Both the position numbers and the translations under genes were made by a program. The notes beneath the pieces were generated by a model. That model had not been told where the DNA came from. It did no database searches and was given only the letters and a program-made list of their open reading frames with translations. Shown piece after piece: positions 43,485 through 52,286 of a stretch of DNA of 52,434 bases. The DNA is taken from NCBI GenBank assembly GCA_023229575.1, contig JALNYZ010000029.1:1-52434 (forward strand), given 5' to 3'. Source of the stretch: Prolixibacteraceae bacterium. GTDB lineage: Bacteria; Bacteroidota; Bacteroidia; Bacteroidales; Prolixibacteraceae. Each line of letters begins with the position of its first letter. Within the stretch, counting starts at the first letter, position 1.

Positions 43485-44372
43485 TTATTTGAATTCCTTT
43501 ATGGTAAACCTGTTTTCCCTTCGGCCTTTCTCATATATGTTTTTTTCGAGATCCTGAAGGAATTCCATTTTCCGACTGTTCAAAATTAAACTTTCTATCC
43601 GATCCTTGACGAAATCGTATGGAGCTTTTTCTCCTGACAAAATGTAATCGTTGATCAGAACAAAGTAGAAGTTGTTTAAGTCGCTGAATTGAAGAAATTT
43701 AGATTGCCTCAGCATTTGTTCTGGATCCTCTTTCCTCCCGGGGATTCGTGCAAGGATGTTGTTAAAATCCACCCATTCGTTGTTAAAATGATCGTATTTT
43801 GAGGCATACTGGAAACTATAACTCTCCAATTCACTCATTGACCGTGTACTGTTTTCTGTCATCCAGCGTTTGATCTGATCTGTTTTGGCTACACTTTTGG
43901 GTATCTCCACGTAAACAGCCTTGACGATGTTATAGTCGAGGGTAAATTTAGCGGGATTATTTTCATAGTAGCTGTGTATATCCTGGTCAGTTAGTGCAGT
44001 ATCCAATTTCTGGCTCAGAAGTTGTTGTTGGTACCGGTGAATAAGGAGGGCATTACCATACTCCTCAAGCTCTTTGGAAAGATCCTTCTGACTTTCACCC
44101 AAATTCTCGACGGCTATTTTCAGCAGCAATTCTTTCTTTACCCAGCGGGTGAGGATGTCATTGACCCTGGCCAGACTGTCAGGTTTCGTCATCCCGGCAG
44201 GAAGTTGCGACCGGAGATCTTTTAGCAGATATGTTTTGTCATCAACCTTGGCAACATACACCTCATCTTTCGGGTTTCTGAAATAGCTGCATCCTGAGAG
44301 GACCACAAGTGTACCAAGCACCATGAGCCATCCAAAGAATCCCTGACGATGAAAATGAATTGTTTCTAGCAT
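43485..44372 (-). CDS. SurA_N-like periplasmic lipoprotein foldase
   Basis: The 295-residue protein starts MLETIHFHRQGFFG and has a lipobox LSGC at about residues 27-30, so it is a lipoprotein. A SurA-like chaperone region (DKTYLLKDLRSQLPAG, then LARVNDILTRWVKKELLLKI) is followed by a long helical part, and no convincing parvulin active site is visible. It probably works with the PpiC protein downstream on outer membrane protein folding. The start at 44372 is preferred over the longer frame to 44600, because that extension overlaps guaB and precedes the signal peptide. Confidence 0.8.
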   Translation of the reverse strand: MLETIHFHRQGFFGWLMVLGTLVVLSGCSYFRNPKDEVYVAKVDDKTYLLKDLRSQLPAGMTKPDSLARVNDILTRWVKKELLLKIAVENLGESQKDLSKELEEYGNALLIHRYQQQLLSQKLDTALTDQDIHSYYENNPAKFTLDYNIVKAVYVEIPKSVAKTDQIKRWMTENSTRSMSELESYSFQYASKYDHFNNEWVDFNNILARIPGRKEDPEQMLRQSKFLQFSDLNNFYFVLINDYILSGEKAPYDFVKDRIESLILNSRKMEFLQDLEKNIYEKGRRENRFTIKEFK

Positions 44373-44470
44373 ATCAATCTGTTCCCAGGTATTAGACGAG
44401 AGGTGGAAGTGATAGGTTGTAAAGATACCTCTCTTTTTACGGAAATTTAACAGCTTATAGGATTTGTGAC

Positions 44471-45943
44471 CTATTCGCGGCTGTAATTCGGAGATTCCCT
44501 TGTGATGGTTACATCGTGCGGATGACTCTCGGCAACTCCTGCATTGGTAATTCTGCAGAACTTGGTTTCGTGGAGTTTCTCGATCGTAGCGGCACCACAA
44601 TAGCCCATTCCGGCGCGTAAACCGCCAATGAGTTGGTAGAGAACTTCATTGAGGGAGCCTTTGTAAGCGACCCGCGCAACAATGCCTTCCGGTACAAGTT
44701 TCTTGATGTCATCTTCCACATCCTGGAAGTAGCGGTCTTTCGAACCCTGCTGCATGGCTTCAATGGAGCCCATTCCCCGGTAGGATTTGTACTTTCTTCC
44801 CTGGAAGATAATGGTTTCGCCAGGCGATTCTTCCACTCCGGCAAACAAGGAACCGGCCATCACACTTTGAGCGCCTGCTGCAAGGGCCTTGACAATATCG
44901 CCAGAGTAGCGCAATCCTCCATCGGCTATTACGGGTACTCCGCTGTTTTTCAGTGCTTTGGCTACGTTGTAAATGGCCGAAAGTTGTGGAATTCCAACAC
45001 CGGCGACTACACGTGTGGTACAGATGGAGCCTGGGCCAATTCCCACTTTCACAGCGTCAGCACCAGCGAAAACAAGTTCGGAAGCGGCTTCAGCGGTAGC
45101 AATGTTACCCACAATAAAATCTTTCTCGGGATATTTGTTTTTTGCATTTTTCAGCATCTCCAGAACCCCTTTAGAATGGCCGTGGGCAGTATCGATGATG
45201 ATGGCATCGACATTGGCTTTGACCAACTCATCGATCCGCTCCATGGTATCGGATGTGACACCGACGGCAGCGGCTACCCTTAAGCGGCCTTTGGCGTCTT
45301 TGCAGGAGTTTGGTTTGTCTTTGACCTGTGTGATATCCTTGTAAGTAACCAGGCCCATCAGTTTGTTCTCCTTGTCGACTACCGGAAGCTTCTCAATTTT
45401 GTATTTCTGAAGGATCTTGGCAGCTTTTTCAAGGTCGGTCGAGATATCTGTTGTAATGAGGTTTTGCGAAGTCATAACCTCTGAAATGGGACGGTTGAAA
45501 TTACGTTCGAAGCGAAGGTCGCGGTTGGTGACGATACCTACCAGGTGACGTTCAGCATCAATGACCGGAATTCCTCCGATTTTGAATGTTTCCATCAGCT
45601 TCAGTACATCTCCCACCAGCTTGTCTTTCGAGATGGTGATGGGGTCAAAAATCATGCCGTTCTCAGCCCTTTTGACGATGTTTACCTGTTTGGCCTGCTG
45701 GTCTATGGTCATGTTTTTGTGAATGACCCCAATGCCGCCTTCGCGTGCGATTGCGATGGCCAGTTTCGATTCGGTAACCGTATCCATGGCCGCAGAAACG
45801 ATCGGGGTATTGAGTTTGATGTTGCGTGAAAATTGTGATGAGATGTTGACATCCCTTGGCAACACCTCCGAATAAGCGGGTATTAATAGCACATCATCGA
45901 AGGTTAATCCTTCGAGTACCACTTTATCTGACAGAAATGACAT
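44471..45943 (-). CDS. guaB: Inosine-5'-monophosphate dehydrogenase
   Basis: The 490-residue enzyme has the N-terminal barrel start LEGLTFDDVLLIPAYS, two CBS domains at about 95-215 (SEVMTSQNLITTD, EKLPVVDKENKLMGLVTYKD), and the catalytic loop GPGSICTTR with Cys308. It has the mobile flap GMGSIEAMQQGSKDRY and the final AGMGYCGAATIEKLHE. It oxidises IMP to XMP, the committed step of guanine nucleotide synthesis. The start at 45943 (MSFLSDKVVLEG) is chosen over 46033 because the promoter element lies between them. Confidence 0.96.
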   Translation of the reverse strand: MSFLSDKVVLEGLTFDDVLLIPAYSEVLPRDVNISSQFSRNIKLNTPIVSAAMDTVTESKLAIAIAREGGIGVIHKNMTIDQQAKQVNIVKRAENGMIFDPITISKDKLVGDVLKLMETFKIGGIPVIDAERHLVGIVTNRDLRFERNFNRPISEVMTSQNLITTDISTDLEKAAKILQKYKIEKLPVVDKENKLMGLVTYKDITQVKDKPNSCKDAKGRLRVAAAVGVTSDTMERIDELVKANVDAIIIDTAHGHSKGVLEMLKNAKNKYPEKDFIVGNIATAEAASELVFAGADAVKVGIGPGSICTTRVVAGVGIPQLSAIYNVAKALKNSGVPVIADGGLRYSGDIVKALAAGAQSVMAGSLFAGVEESPGETIIFQGRKYKSYRGMGSIEAMQQGSKDRYFQDVEDDIKKLVPEGIVARVAYKGSLNEVLYQLIGGLRAGMGYCGAATIEKLHETKFCRITNAGVAESHPHDVTITRESPNYSRE

Positions 45944-45976
45944 GGGTGTGAATTTTTGGTGAGACTTTTTGTTGCG

Positions 45977-45984
45977 CAAAAGTA
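45977..45984 (-). promoter_or_regulatory. -7 promoter element of guaB
   Basis: On the minus strand it reads TACTTTTG, an exact TAnnTTTG match, 33 bases upstream of the chosen guaB start, and it excludes the longer 46033 start. Confidence 0.55.
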
Positions 45985-46090
45985 CTAATTTTTTTCTTTT
46001 GGGACAATCTCGCCCTGTCAAGTGTATTAGCATTTGGTGAGAGTGTTGACCAATTGATTGTAGCTACTTGTAAAAGTTGAACAATAAGCT

Positions 46091-46098
46091 TAAATTTG
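46091..46098 (+). promoter_or_regulatory. -7 promoter element of the nucleotidyltransferase gene
   Basis: TAAATTTG matches TAnnTTTG exactly and lies 14 bases upstream of the start at 46113. Confidence 0.5.
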
Positions 46099-46112
46099 TA
46101 CAAAACATTGAT

Positions 46113-46418
46113 ATGCAAAGATTAATATCCGATAACATTGATAAAATCAAATCATTATGTATGACTCATAATGTGGCATCCTTGTTTGTTTTCGGTTCAG
46201 TCTGCACAGACAGTTTCAATGACAAAAGTGATGTTGATTTATTAATCTCCTTTAAACCTATGGATTACGGGGATTATGCGGATACCTATTTTGAATTGGC
46301 AGATAAATTTGAGAATCTTTTTCAACGACCAGTAGATTTAGTAACAGACAAATCATTGTCAAATCCATATTTTATTAGTTCAGTTAACGAGACAAAAACC
46401 TTGTTGTATGGACAATGA
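46113..46418 (+). CDS. MntA-type minimal nucleotidyltransferase antitoxin
   Basis: The 101-residue MNT-fold protein has the polymerase-beta-like motif FGSVCTDSFNDKSDVDLLI (GS...DxD). Its relatives are MntA antitoxins, which AMPylate and inactivate the HEPN RNase HepT encoded next to them. Start 46113 (MQRLISDNIDKI) is preferred over 46077 since it follows the promoter element and matches the family. The downstream hepT gene overlaps by 11 bases but survives only as a 25-residue remnant, so this antitoxin has apparently lost its toxin. Confidence 0.85.
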   Translation: MQRLISDNIDKIKSLCMTHNVASLFVFGSVCTDSFNDKSDVDLLISFKPMDYGDYADTYFELADKFENLFQRPVDLVTDKSLSNPYFISSVNETKTLLYGQ

Positions 46419-46485
46419 AATAAGGGGTATTATTGTTCGACACCTACCTACGCTAAAAATAGAAATTGATAATCTTCTCGAATAG
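46408..46485 (+). pseudogene. HepT (DUF86, HEPN toxin) remnant of 25 residues
   Basis: Starting at the ATG overlapping the MNT stop, the frame reads MDNEIR followed directly by GIIVRHLPTLKIEIDNLLE and a stop. MDNEIR is a typical HepT beginning, and the rest matches its last helix (in the family WxIVxxxLPxLKxEI). About 85 intervening codons, including the RNase motif RNxxxH, are missing. The fusion is in frame, so a short peptide may be made, but it cannot be an RNase. The word GAAATA at the junction occurs at both expected ends. Confidence 0.8.
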
Positions 46486-46593
46486 CGTTCATCTTGTTAA
46501 AAAGCAGACTTATTCAAGTTCAGGTTCTTTCCATTTGTTGAAAAATAGTGGATCCCAATTTCCTTTGGGATGAAATGTAGTTACCCGTAAAAA

Positions 46594-48534
46594 ATGGATA
46601 TGTATCACGAAATATTGTTAAAGCATTGGGGGTATGAGCAATTCAGGCCCTTGCAGGAGGATATTATCCATTCGGTGGCTGAAGGGAAAGATACACTCGG
46701 ATTGATGCCTACCGGCGGAGGTAAGTCCATTACTTTTCAAGTATTTTCGCTCTCGAAGGAGGGAATGTGCCTGGTAATTACCCCTTTGATCGCGCTGATG
46801 AACGACCAGGTGGACCATCTCCGGTCGAAAGGGATCAAGGCCCTTGCCATCTATTCCGGCATGACAGTCAGGGAGATTGAGATTGCCTGCAACAATGCCG
46901 TTTACGGTGACTACAAGTTTCTTTACGTCTCTCCCGAAAGGCTTCTGTCTCCCAATTTTCTGGAGTACCTGATCCGGTTTAACCTCAATCTGATTACGGT
47001 CGACGAGGCGCATTGCATCTCACAATGGGGCTATGATTTCAGGCCTTCGTACCTTCAGATCGCCGAAATCCGAAAATTTTTCCCCAAAGTACCTGTGCTG
47101 GCCCTCACGGCTACTGCCACCGGAGCTGTGGTGGAGGATATTCAGGATAAGCTGCTTTTCCCACAAAAGAACCTCCTCCGGAAGAGTTTTGTCAGGGAAA
47201 ACGTCACCTATCTCGTTCGTCAGAAAGAGGATAAATTGGGTTACCTGGCCGAAACGGTCTCCAAATCCAAAGGCACCGGAATCATCTATGTCAGGAGCAG
47301 GAAGAAGTGCCGTGAGATATCCGATCTTCTGCGGCAGCAGGATGTCGCAGCCGACTTCTATCACGCCGGGCTGGATCCCGCACTGCGCAAAGAGAAGCAA
47401 AACCGCTGGATGACGGGGGCCACCAGGGTGATTGTCGCAACCAATGCCTTTGGGATGGGGATTGACAAGCCTGATGTGCGGTTCGTGCTGCACCTCGATC
47501 TTCCCGATTCGCTGGAGGCCTATTTTCAGGAGGCGGGCAGGGCCGGCAGGGATGGAGAACGGTCGCTCGCGCTGATGATCTACAATGGAACCGACAAAAG
47601 GCGGCTGCACAAAATGGTAACAGATGCCTTTCCTGAACAGGAGCGGATTCGCGCTGTTTACCAGGCGCTGTGCGACTACCTTCAGATTGCGGTTGGAACT
47701 GGTAAATACAGCTTTTATACCTTTCAACCCGAAGATTTTGCCAGGAAATTCAACTTTCCTTTTACTACGGTCTACCACAGTCTGAAGCTGATGGAAAGGG
47801 AGGGCTATCTGGAGTACACGGATGATCCGGAGAGCTCCTCACGGCTCTATTTCCTGGCCCACAGGGATGAGTTGTACCGCATCGAAACCGGCAGCAAAGA
47901 TCTGGAGAAGGTTATTGGCATGCTTTTACGCTCCTACACTGGATTGTTCAATGATTATGTGCGAATTGACGAGGTATTGATTGCCCGAAGGCTGGAGATG
48001 ACACCCGATGAACTTTACCAGAATCTCAAGTATCTCTCCCAGCAAAAAATCATCCACTACATTCCGCGCAGGGAGGCTCCCGTGATACAATTACTGACCG
48101 AAAGGCTGAACGCTTCCAGGATACGTATTTCAAGAGTTAATTACCATGACCGCAAGAAGAATTATCAACAGCGGGTGGATTCCGTTATCGAATATGCCCG
48201 GTCGGAAGATAGTTGCCGCAGTGTTCAGTTGCTCTCCTATTTTGGTGAAAAGGGTTCCAAGCCCTGCGGAAAGTGCGATTTATGCATCGGTGAACATCAA
48301 TCGGGGATTTCAAATGCAGAGTTCAATGAGATAAGTAGTGCGATTTTACAGTTACTGCTTTTGCGACCTACGGAAATAAAGGAAATAAATAGAAATATAG
48401 TTGGGAAGGAGAAGAGTATTTTAAAGGTTACCAGATGGATGCTTGATCAGGGAAAACTTGAAATGAACAGGTCAGGTTTAATGACCCTGAAACAGGATGG
48501 AACGTCCGATTCGTCTGATCCTGCTACAGAATGA
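46594..48534 (+). CDS. recQ: ATP-dependent DNA helicase RecQ, RecQ-RQC type
   Basis: The 646-residue helicase has Walker A TGGGKS (residues 40-45), DEAH box D137-E-A-H140 followed by CISQWGYDFRPSY, and the helicase C-terminal motif AGRAGRDG. The RQC zinc module has a cysteine set in SCRSVQLLSYFGE and CGKCDLC at about 545-570. It unwinds 3'-5' and acts in recombination and replication repair. It is somewhat longer than the E. coli enzyme (609), and the C-terminal region (beyond 580) is HRDC-like at best. The relic zone with hepT lies immediately upstream. Confidence 0.94.
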   Translation: MDMYHEILLKHWGYEQFRPLQEDIIHSVAEGKDTLGLMPTGGGKSITFQVFSLSKEGMCLVITPLIALMNDQVDHLRSKGIKALAIYSGMTVREIEIACNNAVYGDYKFLYVSPERLLSPNFLEYLIRFNLNLITVDEAHCISQWGYDFRPSYLQIAEIRKFFPKVPVLALTATATGAVVEDIQDKLLFPQKNLLRKSFVRENVTYLVRQKEDKLGYLAETVSKSKGTGIIYVRSRKKCREISDLLRQQDVAADFYHAGLDPALRKEKQNRWMTGATRVIVATNAFGMGIDKPDVRFVLHLDLPDSLEAYFQEAGRAGRDGERSLALMIYNGTDKRRLHKMVTDAFPEQERIRAVYQALCDYLQIAVGTGKYSFYTFQPEDFARKFNFPFTTVYHSLKLMEREGYLEYTDDPESSSRLYFLAHRDELYRIETGSKDLEKVIGMLLRSYTGLFNDYVRIDEVLIARRLEMTPDELYQNLKYLSQQKIIHYIPRREAPVIQLLTERLNASRIRISRVNYHDRKKNYQQRVDSVIEYARSEDSCRSVQLLSYFGEKGSKPCGKCDLCIGEHQSGISNAEFNEISSAILQLLLLRPTEIKEINRNIVGKEKSILKVTRWMLDQGKLEMNRSGLMTLKQDGTSDSSDPATE

Positions 48535-48606
48535 ATTGGCCATCGCATCAAATGACAAACTACATTCATTTTTTTGGTTTTAAACGCTTACTCACCGAAG
48601 TTTGAT

Positions 48607-48614
48607 TACCTTTG
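48607..48614 (+). promoter_or_regulatory. -7 promoter element of the DUF5063 operon
   Basis: TACCTTTG matches TAnnTTTG exactly and lies 26 bases upstream of the ATG at 48640. Confidence 0.55.
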
Positions 48615-48639
48615 CGGCTGAGAAGTTTTTGTCGTGAAC

Positions 48640-49194
48640 ATGGAAGAGAGATCAATTGATGAGTCACTTTTCCGGGATGTTGTCTATTCCAGGAATGTGA
48701 TTGAATTTGCTACTGTAGCCAATGAGTTCTGTACCTTTGCAGAGTCTGTAAGTGACTACCCCAGAAAAGTGTTTCTGGAAAAGTTACAGAAGATGTTACC
48801 CTTACTTTATCTGAAGAGTTCACTGCTGCCGGGGTTGATTGAGCTGGAAGATTCGGAAGATTCACCTGAAAAGTTTGTTACGGAAAGTGACTACAATTTT
48901 ATCCTTCGGAAACTGAGTTCGAAGCTGGGGGAGTTTGACAGTTATCCCGAGATTCTAGAGCCTGGTATGGCCTTGGGAGATGCCTCTGTAGAGGCCAATA
49001 TCTCCGAAAACGTAGCCGATATCTACCAGGATTTGAAAGATTTTATTTTGTCCTACAGGATCGGAACGATAGAGGTAATGCGGGCTGCCCTTTGGGAGTG
49101 CCGGAACAACTTCGAACAATATTGGGGACAGAAGCTGGTGAACGGCTTGCGTGCGGTTCACATGCTGGTGCATGGAAATATGAACATTGATTAG
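48640..49194 (+). CDS. DUF5063 domain protein
   Basis: The 184-residue protein matches DUF5063 along its length: VIEFATVANEFCTFAESVSD, then LLYLKSSLLPGL, and the C-terminal RNNFEQYWGQKLVNGLRAVH. It is predicted to be all-helical. The family is widespread in Bacteroidetes and has no assigned function. GTG at 48634 is an in-frame alternative two codons earlier, but ATG at 48640 is preferred. It starts an operon with a 3'-5' exonuclease, an rRNA methyltransferase and an RNA helicase, suggesting an RNA-related context. Confidence 0.9.
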   Translation: MEERSIDESLFRDVVYSRNVIEFATVANEFCTFAESVSDYPRKVFLEKLQKMLPLLYLKSSLLPGLIELEDSEDSPEKFVTESDYNFILRKLSSKLGEFDSYPEILEPGMALGDASVEANISENVADIYQDLKDFILSYRIGTIEVMRAALWECRNNFEQYWGQKLVNGLRAVHMLVHGNMNID

Positions 49195-49197
49195 TAG

Positions 49198-49788
49198 ATG
49201 AGCGAATATATCAAAGAGTTTAAAAAAACCATTACAGATGAAGAGCTGGCTGAACTGCCTCTCACAGTTTTTGAAGGGAATATTCACCTGATTGAAAAGG
49301 TGGAGGATCTTACTGATGCCATCAATTACCTGAAAAATCATCCTGTACTAGGATTTGACACCGAAACCCGGCCGGCATTTAAAAAGGGGCAGAACCATCA
49401 GGTTGCGCTGCTTCAACTCTCCACCGCCAATGAGGCTTTCCTCTTCAGGACCAACCTGATTGGGCTTTCACCCGGTTTGATCAAGATACTTGGTTCCCCA
49501 TCTATCATAAAAGTCGGTGCAGCCATTCGTGATGACATCAAAATCCTTCAGAAAGTTGCTCATTTCAAACCGGGCGGCTTTGTCGAATTGCAGGAGCTGG
49601 TCAAACAGTATGGCATCGAAAATTTCAGCCTGAAGAAGCTGGCAGCCATCGTCTGCGACATGCGCATCTCAAAATCGCAACGCCTTACCAATTGGGAAGC
49701 GCCGGTTTTAACCGAACAACAGCAAATCTATGCGGCCACTGATGCATGGATCTCCTACATGATATACATCGGACTTACCCAACAATAA
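49198..49788 (+). CDS. 3'-5' exonuclease, DEDD (RNase D-like) family
   Basis: The 196-residue protein has the three exonuclease motifs: I, VLGFDTETRPAF (D-x-E); II, VGAAIRDDIKIL with the second aspartate; and III, YAATDAWISY (Y-x3-D). This makes it a DEDDy-type nuclease. It has no HRDC or RNase D extension, so it is the short form common in Bacteroidetes. It starts three bases after the DUF5063 gene and is four bases before the rRNA methyltransferase. The substrate, RNA or DNA, is uncertain. Confidence 0.9.
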   Translation: MSEYIKEFKKTITDEELAELPLTVFEGNIHLIEKVEDLTDAINYLKNHPVLGFDTETRPAFKKGQNHQVALLQLSTANEAFLFRTNLIGLSPGLIKILGSPSIIKVGAAIRDDIKILQKVAHFKPGGFVELQELVKQYGIENFSLKKLAAIVCDMRISKSQRLTNWEAPVLTEQQQIYAATDAWISYMIYIGLTQQ

Positions 49789-49791
49789 CCC

Positions 49792-50979
49792 ATGCAACCT
49801 CTGGCACACGTCATTTTAAAGAAAGGGAAGGAGGAGTCGATGGAACGTTTCCACCCCTGGATTTTCTCTGGCGCCATCGACAGGATTGAAGGCGCTGTGG
49901 AAGAGGGTGACCTCGTCTCGGTCCGGAAGAGTGATGGCAAAACCATTGCCTACGGGCATTGTGCCATCGGATCGATTGCCGTGCGGATCTTCTCCTTCGG
50001 GGAGAACCTTCCGGGCGATGATTTCTGGAAAAACAGGATTCAGCAAGCCTACAAGCTTCGCGAGTCTATGGGTTTGACCGATGCACCCGACACCAACGTT
50101 TACCGGCTGATCCATGGCGAAGGCGATGGAATGCCCGGACTGATTGCCGATTATTACAACGGAACGGTAGTCCTTCAATGCCATTCTGTCGGCATGTGGT
50201 TGGAACGCGAAGCGATCACGGAGGCGCTGAAAGCCGTCCTGAGCGACAAACTGGTGGCCGTCTATGACAAAAGCGCCAAAACACTTCCTTACAAAGCCGA
50301 CATTGAGGCAAAAGATGGTTACCTTTATGGCGAATCTTCTGTCGGAGAGGTTCTTGAATATGGCAACCGGTTCAAAGTAGACTGGCTCGAAGGTCAGAAA
50401 ACCGGCTTCTTTATCGACCAGCGCGAAAACCGGAAGCTGCTGGCTACCTATGCCAAAGACAAATCGGTTCTCAACATGTTTTGCTATACCGGTGGATTCT
50501 CCTTTTCTGCCATGCAGGGAGGTGCAAAATTGGTCCATTCGGTCGATTCCTCGGCCAAAGCCATCGAGCTAACCAATGAAAATGTGGGACTCAACTTCCC
50601 CGGAGAAAATCGTCACGAAGCGTTTGTGGCTGATGGCTTCGATTACCTTCAAGATATCAAGGACAAATATGATCTGATCATACTCGATCCTCCTGCTTTT
50701 GCCAAGCACCGCGGCGCCCTTGCTCAGGCTTTGCAGGGTTACAAACGGCTCAATGCGAATGCCTTCCGGCAGATCAAGCCCGGAGGTATCCTGTTTACCT
50801 TTTCCTGTTCACAGGTTGTGACCAGGAACAACTTCCGCGAAGCAGTCTTTTCGGCTGCCGCGATTTCCGGGCGGGAGGTGCGCATTTTGCACCAGTTGTC
50901 CCAGCCGGCTGACCATCCGATCAACATCTATCATCCCGAAGGTGAATACCTGAAAGGTTTGGTTTTATATGTAGAATAA
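49792..50979 (+). CDS. Class I SAM-dependent 23S rRNA methyltransferase (RlmI-like)
   Basis: The 395-residue protein has an N-terminal PUA domain (about 1-75, with WIFSGAIDRIEGAVEEGDLV) and a central EEHEE-like region. Its C-terminal SAM domain has motif I NMFCYTGGFSFSAM, the acidic motif II VDSSAKAIELT and motif IV LIILDPPAFAKH. By family it makes m5C in 23S rRNA (RlmI) or a related position. It is clustered with the exonuclease and the RhlE helicase, consistent with ribosome or RNA metabolism. Confidence 0.92.
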   Translation: MQPLAHVILKKGKEESMERFHPWIFSGAIDRIEGAVEEGDLVSVRKSDGKTIAYGHCAIGSIAVRIFSFGENLPGDDFWKNRIQQAYKLRESMGLTDAPDTNVYRLIHGEGDGMPGLIADYYNGTVVLQCHSVGMWLEREAITEALKAVLSDKLVAVYDKSAKTLPYKADIEAKDGYLYGESSVGEVLEYGNRFKVDWLEGQKTGFFIDQRENRKLLATYAKDKSVLNMFCYTGGFSFSAMQGGAKLVHSVDSSAKAIELTNENVGLNFPGENRHEAFVADGFDYLQDIKDKYDLIILDPPAFAKHRGALAQALQGYKRLNANAFRQIKPGGILFTFSCSQVVTRNNFREAVFSAAAISGREVRILHQLSQPADHPINIYHPEGEYLKGLVLYVE

Positions 50980-51005
50980 CATCGTTCATCTTATAGTTTA
51001 CGAAA

Positions 51006-52286
51006 TTGAATTTCTCAGATTTTGACTTTACACACGACATCATGGATGGATTGTCCTCCATGGGCTTCGAAAAATGCACCCCCGTACAGGAGTTTGCCAT
51101 TCCTGTTATTTTAGAGGGGAAAGACCTGATTGCCTGTGCCCAGACGGGTACCGGAAAGACCGCAGCCTATTTGCTCCCGATCCTGAACAACATCTCCAGG
51201 GAGGGGCACACCGGCATGCATACCCTGATCATCGCCCCGACACGGGAGCTGGTTTTACAGATAGACCAACAGATCGAAGGGTTCTCCTATTTTACAGGAG
51301 CCTCTTCCCTTGCAGTTTATGGCGGGGGAGTGGGAGCCGCTTTCGACCAGCAAAAATCAGCACTCGTGCAGGGAGCAGACATCATCGTTGCGACTCCCGG
51401 CAGGCTACTCTCGCACATCAACATGAAATACTCTGATTTCAGCACCATCCAGACATTGATCCTGGATGAGGCCGACCGGATGCTCGACATGGGATTCTTC
51501 GACGACATCATGCGGATTGTGGGTGAACTGCCGGTCGAAAGGCAGACACTGCTTTTCTCCGCAACCATGCCACCAAAAATCCGGCAGATGGCAGGGATGA
51601 TTTTGAAAAATCCCGAGCAGATCAACATCGCCATTTCCAAGCCTGCCGAAAATATCATCCAGGCTGCCTATATGGTTTATGAAGGCCAGAAAGTTCAGCT
51701 GCTAAAGGAGTTGCTAAAAGGGAAGACAGATTACAAAAGTGTTTTGATATTTACATCCCGCAAGGCCAATGTAAACGGACTGGTACGTGAGCTTCGCCGG
51801 ATGGGCTTCTCAGCCGACGGCATGCTGTCGGATCTGGAGCAGAAGGAGCGGGAAGAGGTGATGCTTCGTTTCCGTAACCGGGAGACCCAGATACTGGTTG
51901 CCACCGATATCGTTTCACGCGGTATCGACATCGACAGCATCGACCTGGTGATGAACTACGACGTGCCGCGCGATCCGGAGGATTACGTCCACCGTATCGG
52001 CCGGACGGCCCGTGCTTCCCAGTCGGGAGTAGCCATTACGCTGATCTCCGACAACGATATGCACGATTTCAGGAAGATTGAAGAGTTGATTGAACGCGAT
52101 ATTATCAAGATTCCGCTTCCTGCCGGTATGGGAATCGGACCCGAATACAACCCCTCCATCCGGAGAAAAATGGCGCCCAGGTCATCAGGAGGAGGAAGAG
52201 GAGGCGAGCGCAGGGCTCCGGCCAAGAAGGATTTCCGGCACAGGGACAGGGGAAATCACCAGGGGCACAAGAAAGCGGGAGAATAA
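51006..52286 (+). CDS. rhlE: DEAD-box RNA helicase, RhlE type
   Basis: The 426-residue helicase has the Q motif CTPVQEFAIPVI, Walker A AQTGTGKT (residues 45-52), DEAD D154-E-A-D157, SAT and HRIGRTAR. The C-terminal 45 residues are a basic, Gly/Arg-rich tail (RGGERRAPAKKDFRHRDRGN) that probably binds RNA. Its start codon is TTG at 51006 (first residues MNFSDFDFTHDIM); no ATG closer to the family start exists. Roles are in ribosome assembly and mRNA turnover. It is the last gene of the operon. Confidence 0.94.
   Translation: MNFSDFDFTHDIMDGLSSMGFEKCTPVQEFAIPVILEGKDLIACAQTGTGKTAAYLLPILNNISREGHTGMHTLIIAPTRELVLQIDQQIEGFSYFTGASSLAVYGGGVGAAFDQQKSALVQGADIIVATPGRLLSHINMKYSDFSTIQTLILDEADRMLDMGFFDDIMRIVGELPVERQTLLFSATMPPKIRQMAGMILKNPEQINIAISKPAENIIQAAYMVYEGQKVQLLKELLKGKTDYKSVLIFTSRKANVNGLVRELRRMGFSADGMLSDLEQKEREEVMLRFRNRETQILVATDIVSRGIDIDSIDLVMNYDVPRDPEDYVHRIGRTARASQSGVAITLISDNDMHDFRKIEELIERDIIKIPLPAGMGIGPEYNPSIRRKMAPRSSGGGRGGERRAPAKKDFRHRDRGNHQGHKKAGE

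Noticed and set aside
47020..47778. Minus-strand open frame opposite recQ
   Set aside because: A shadow of recQ codon usage with no recognisable domain.
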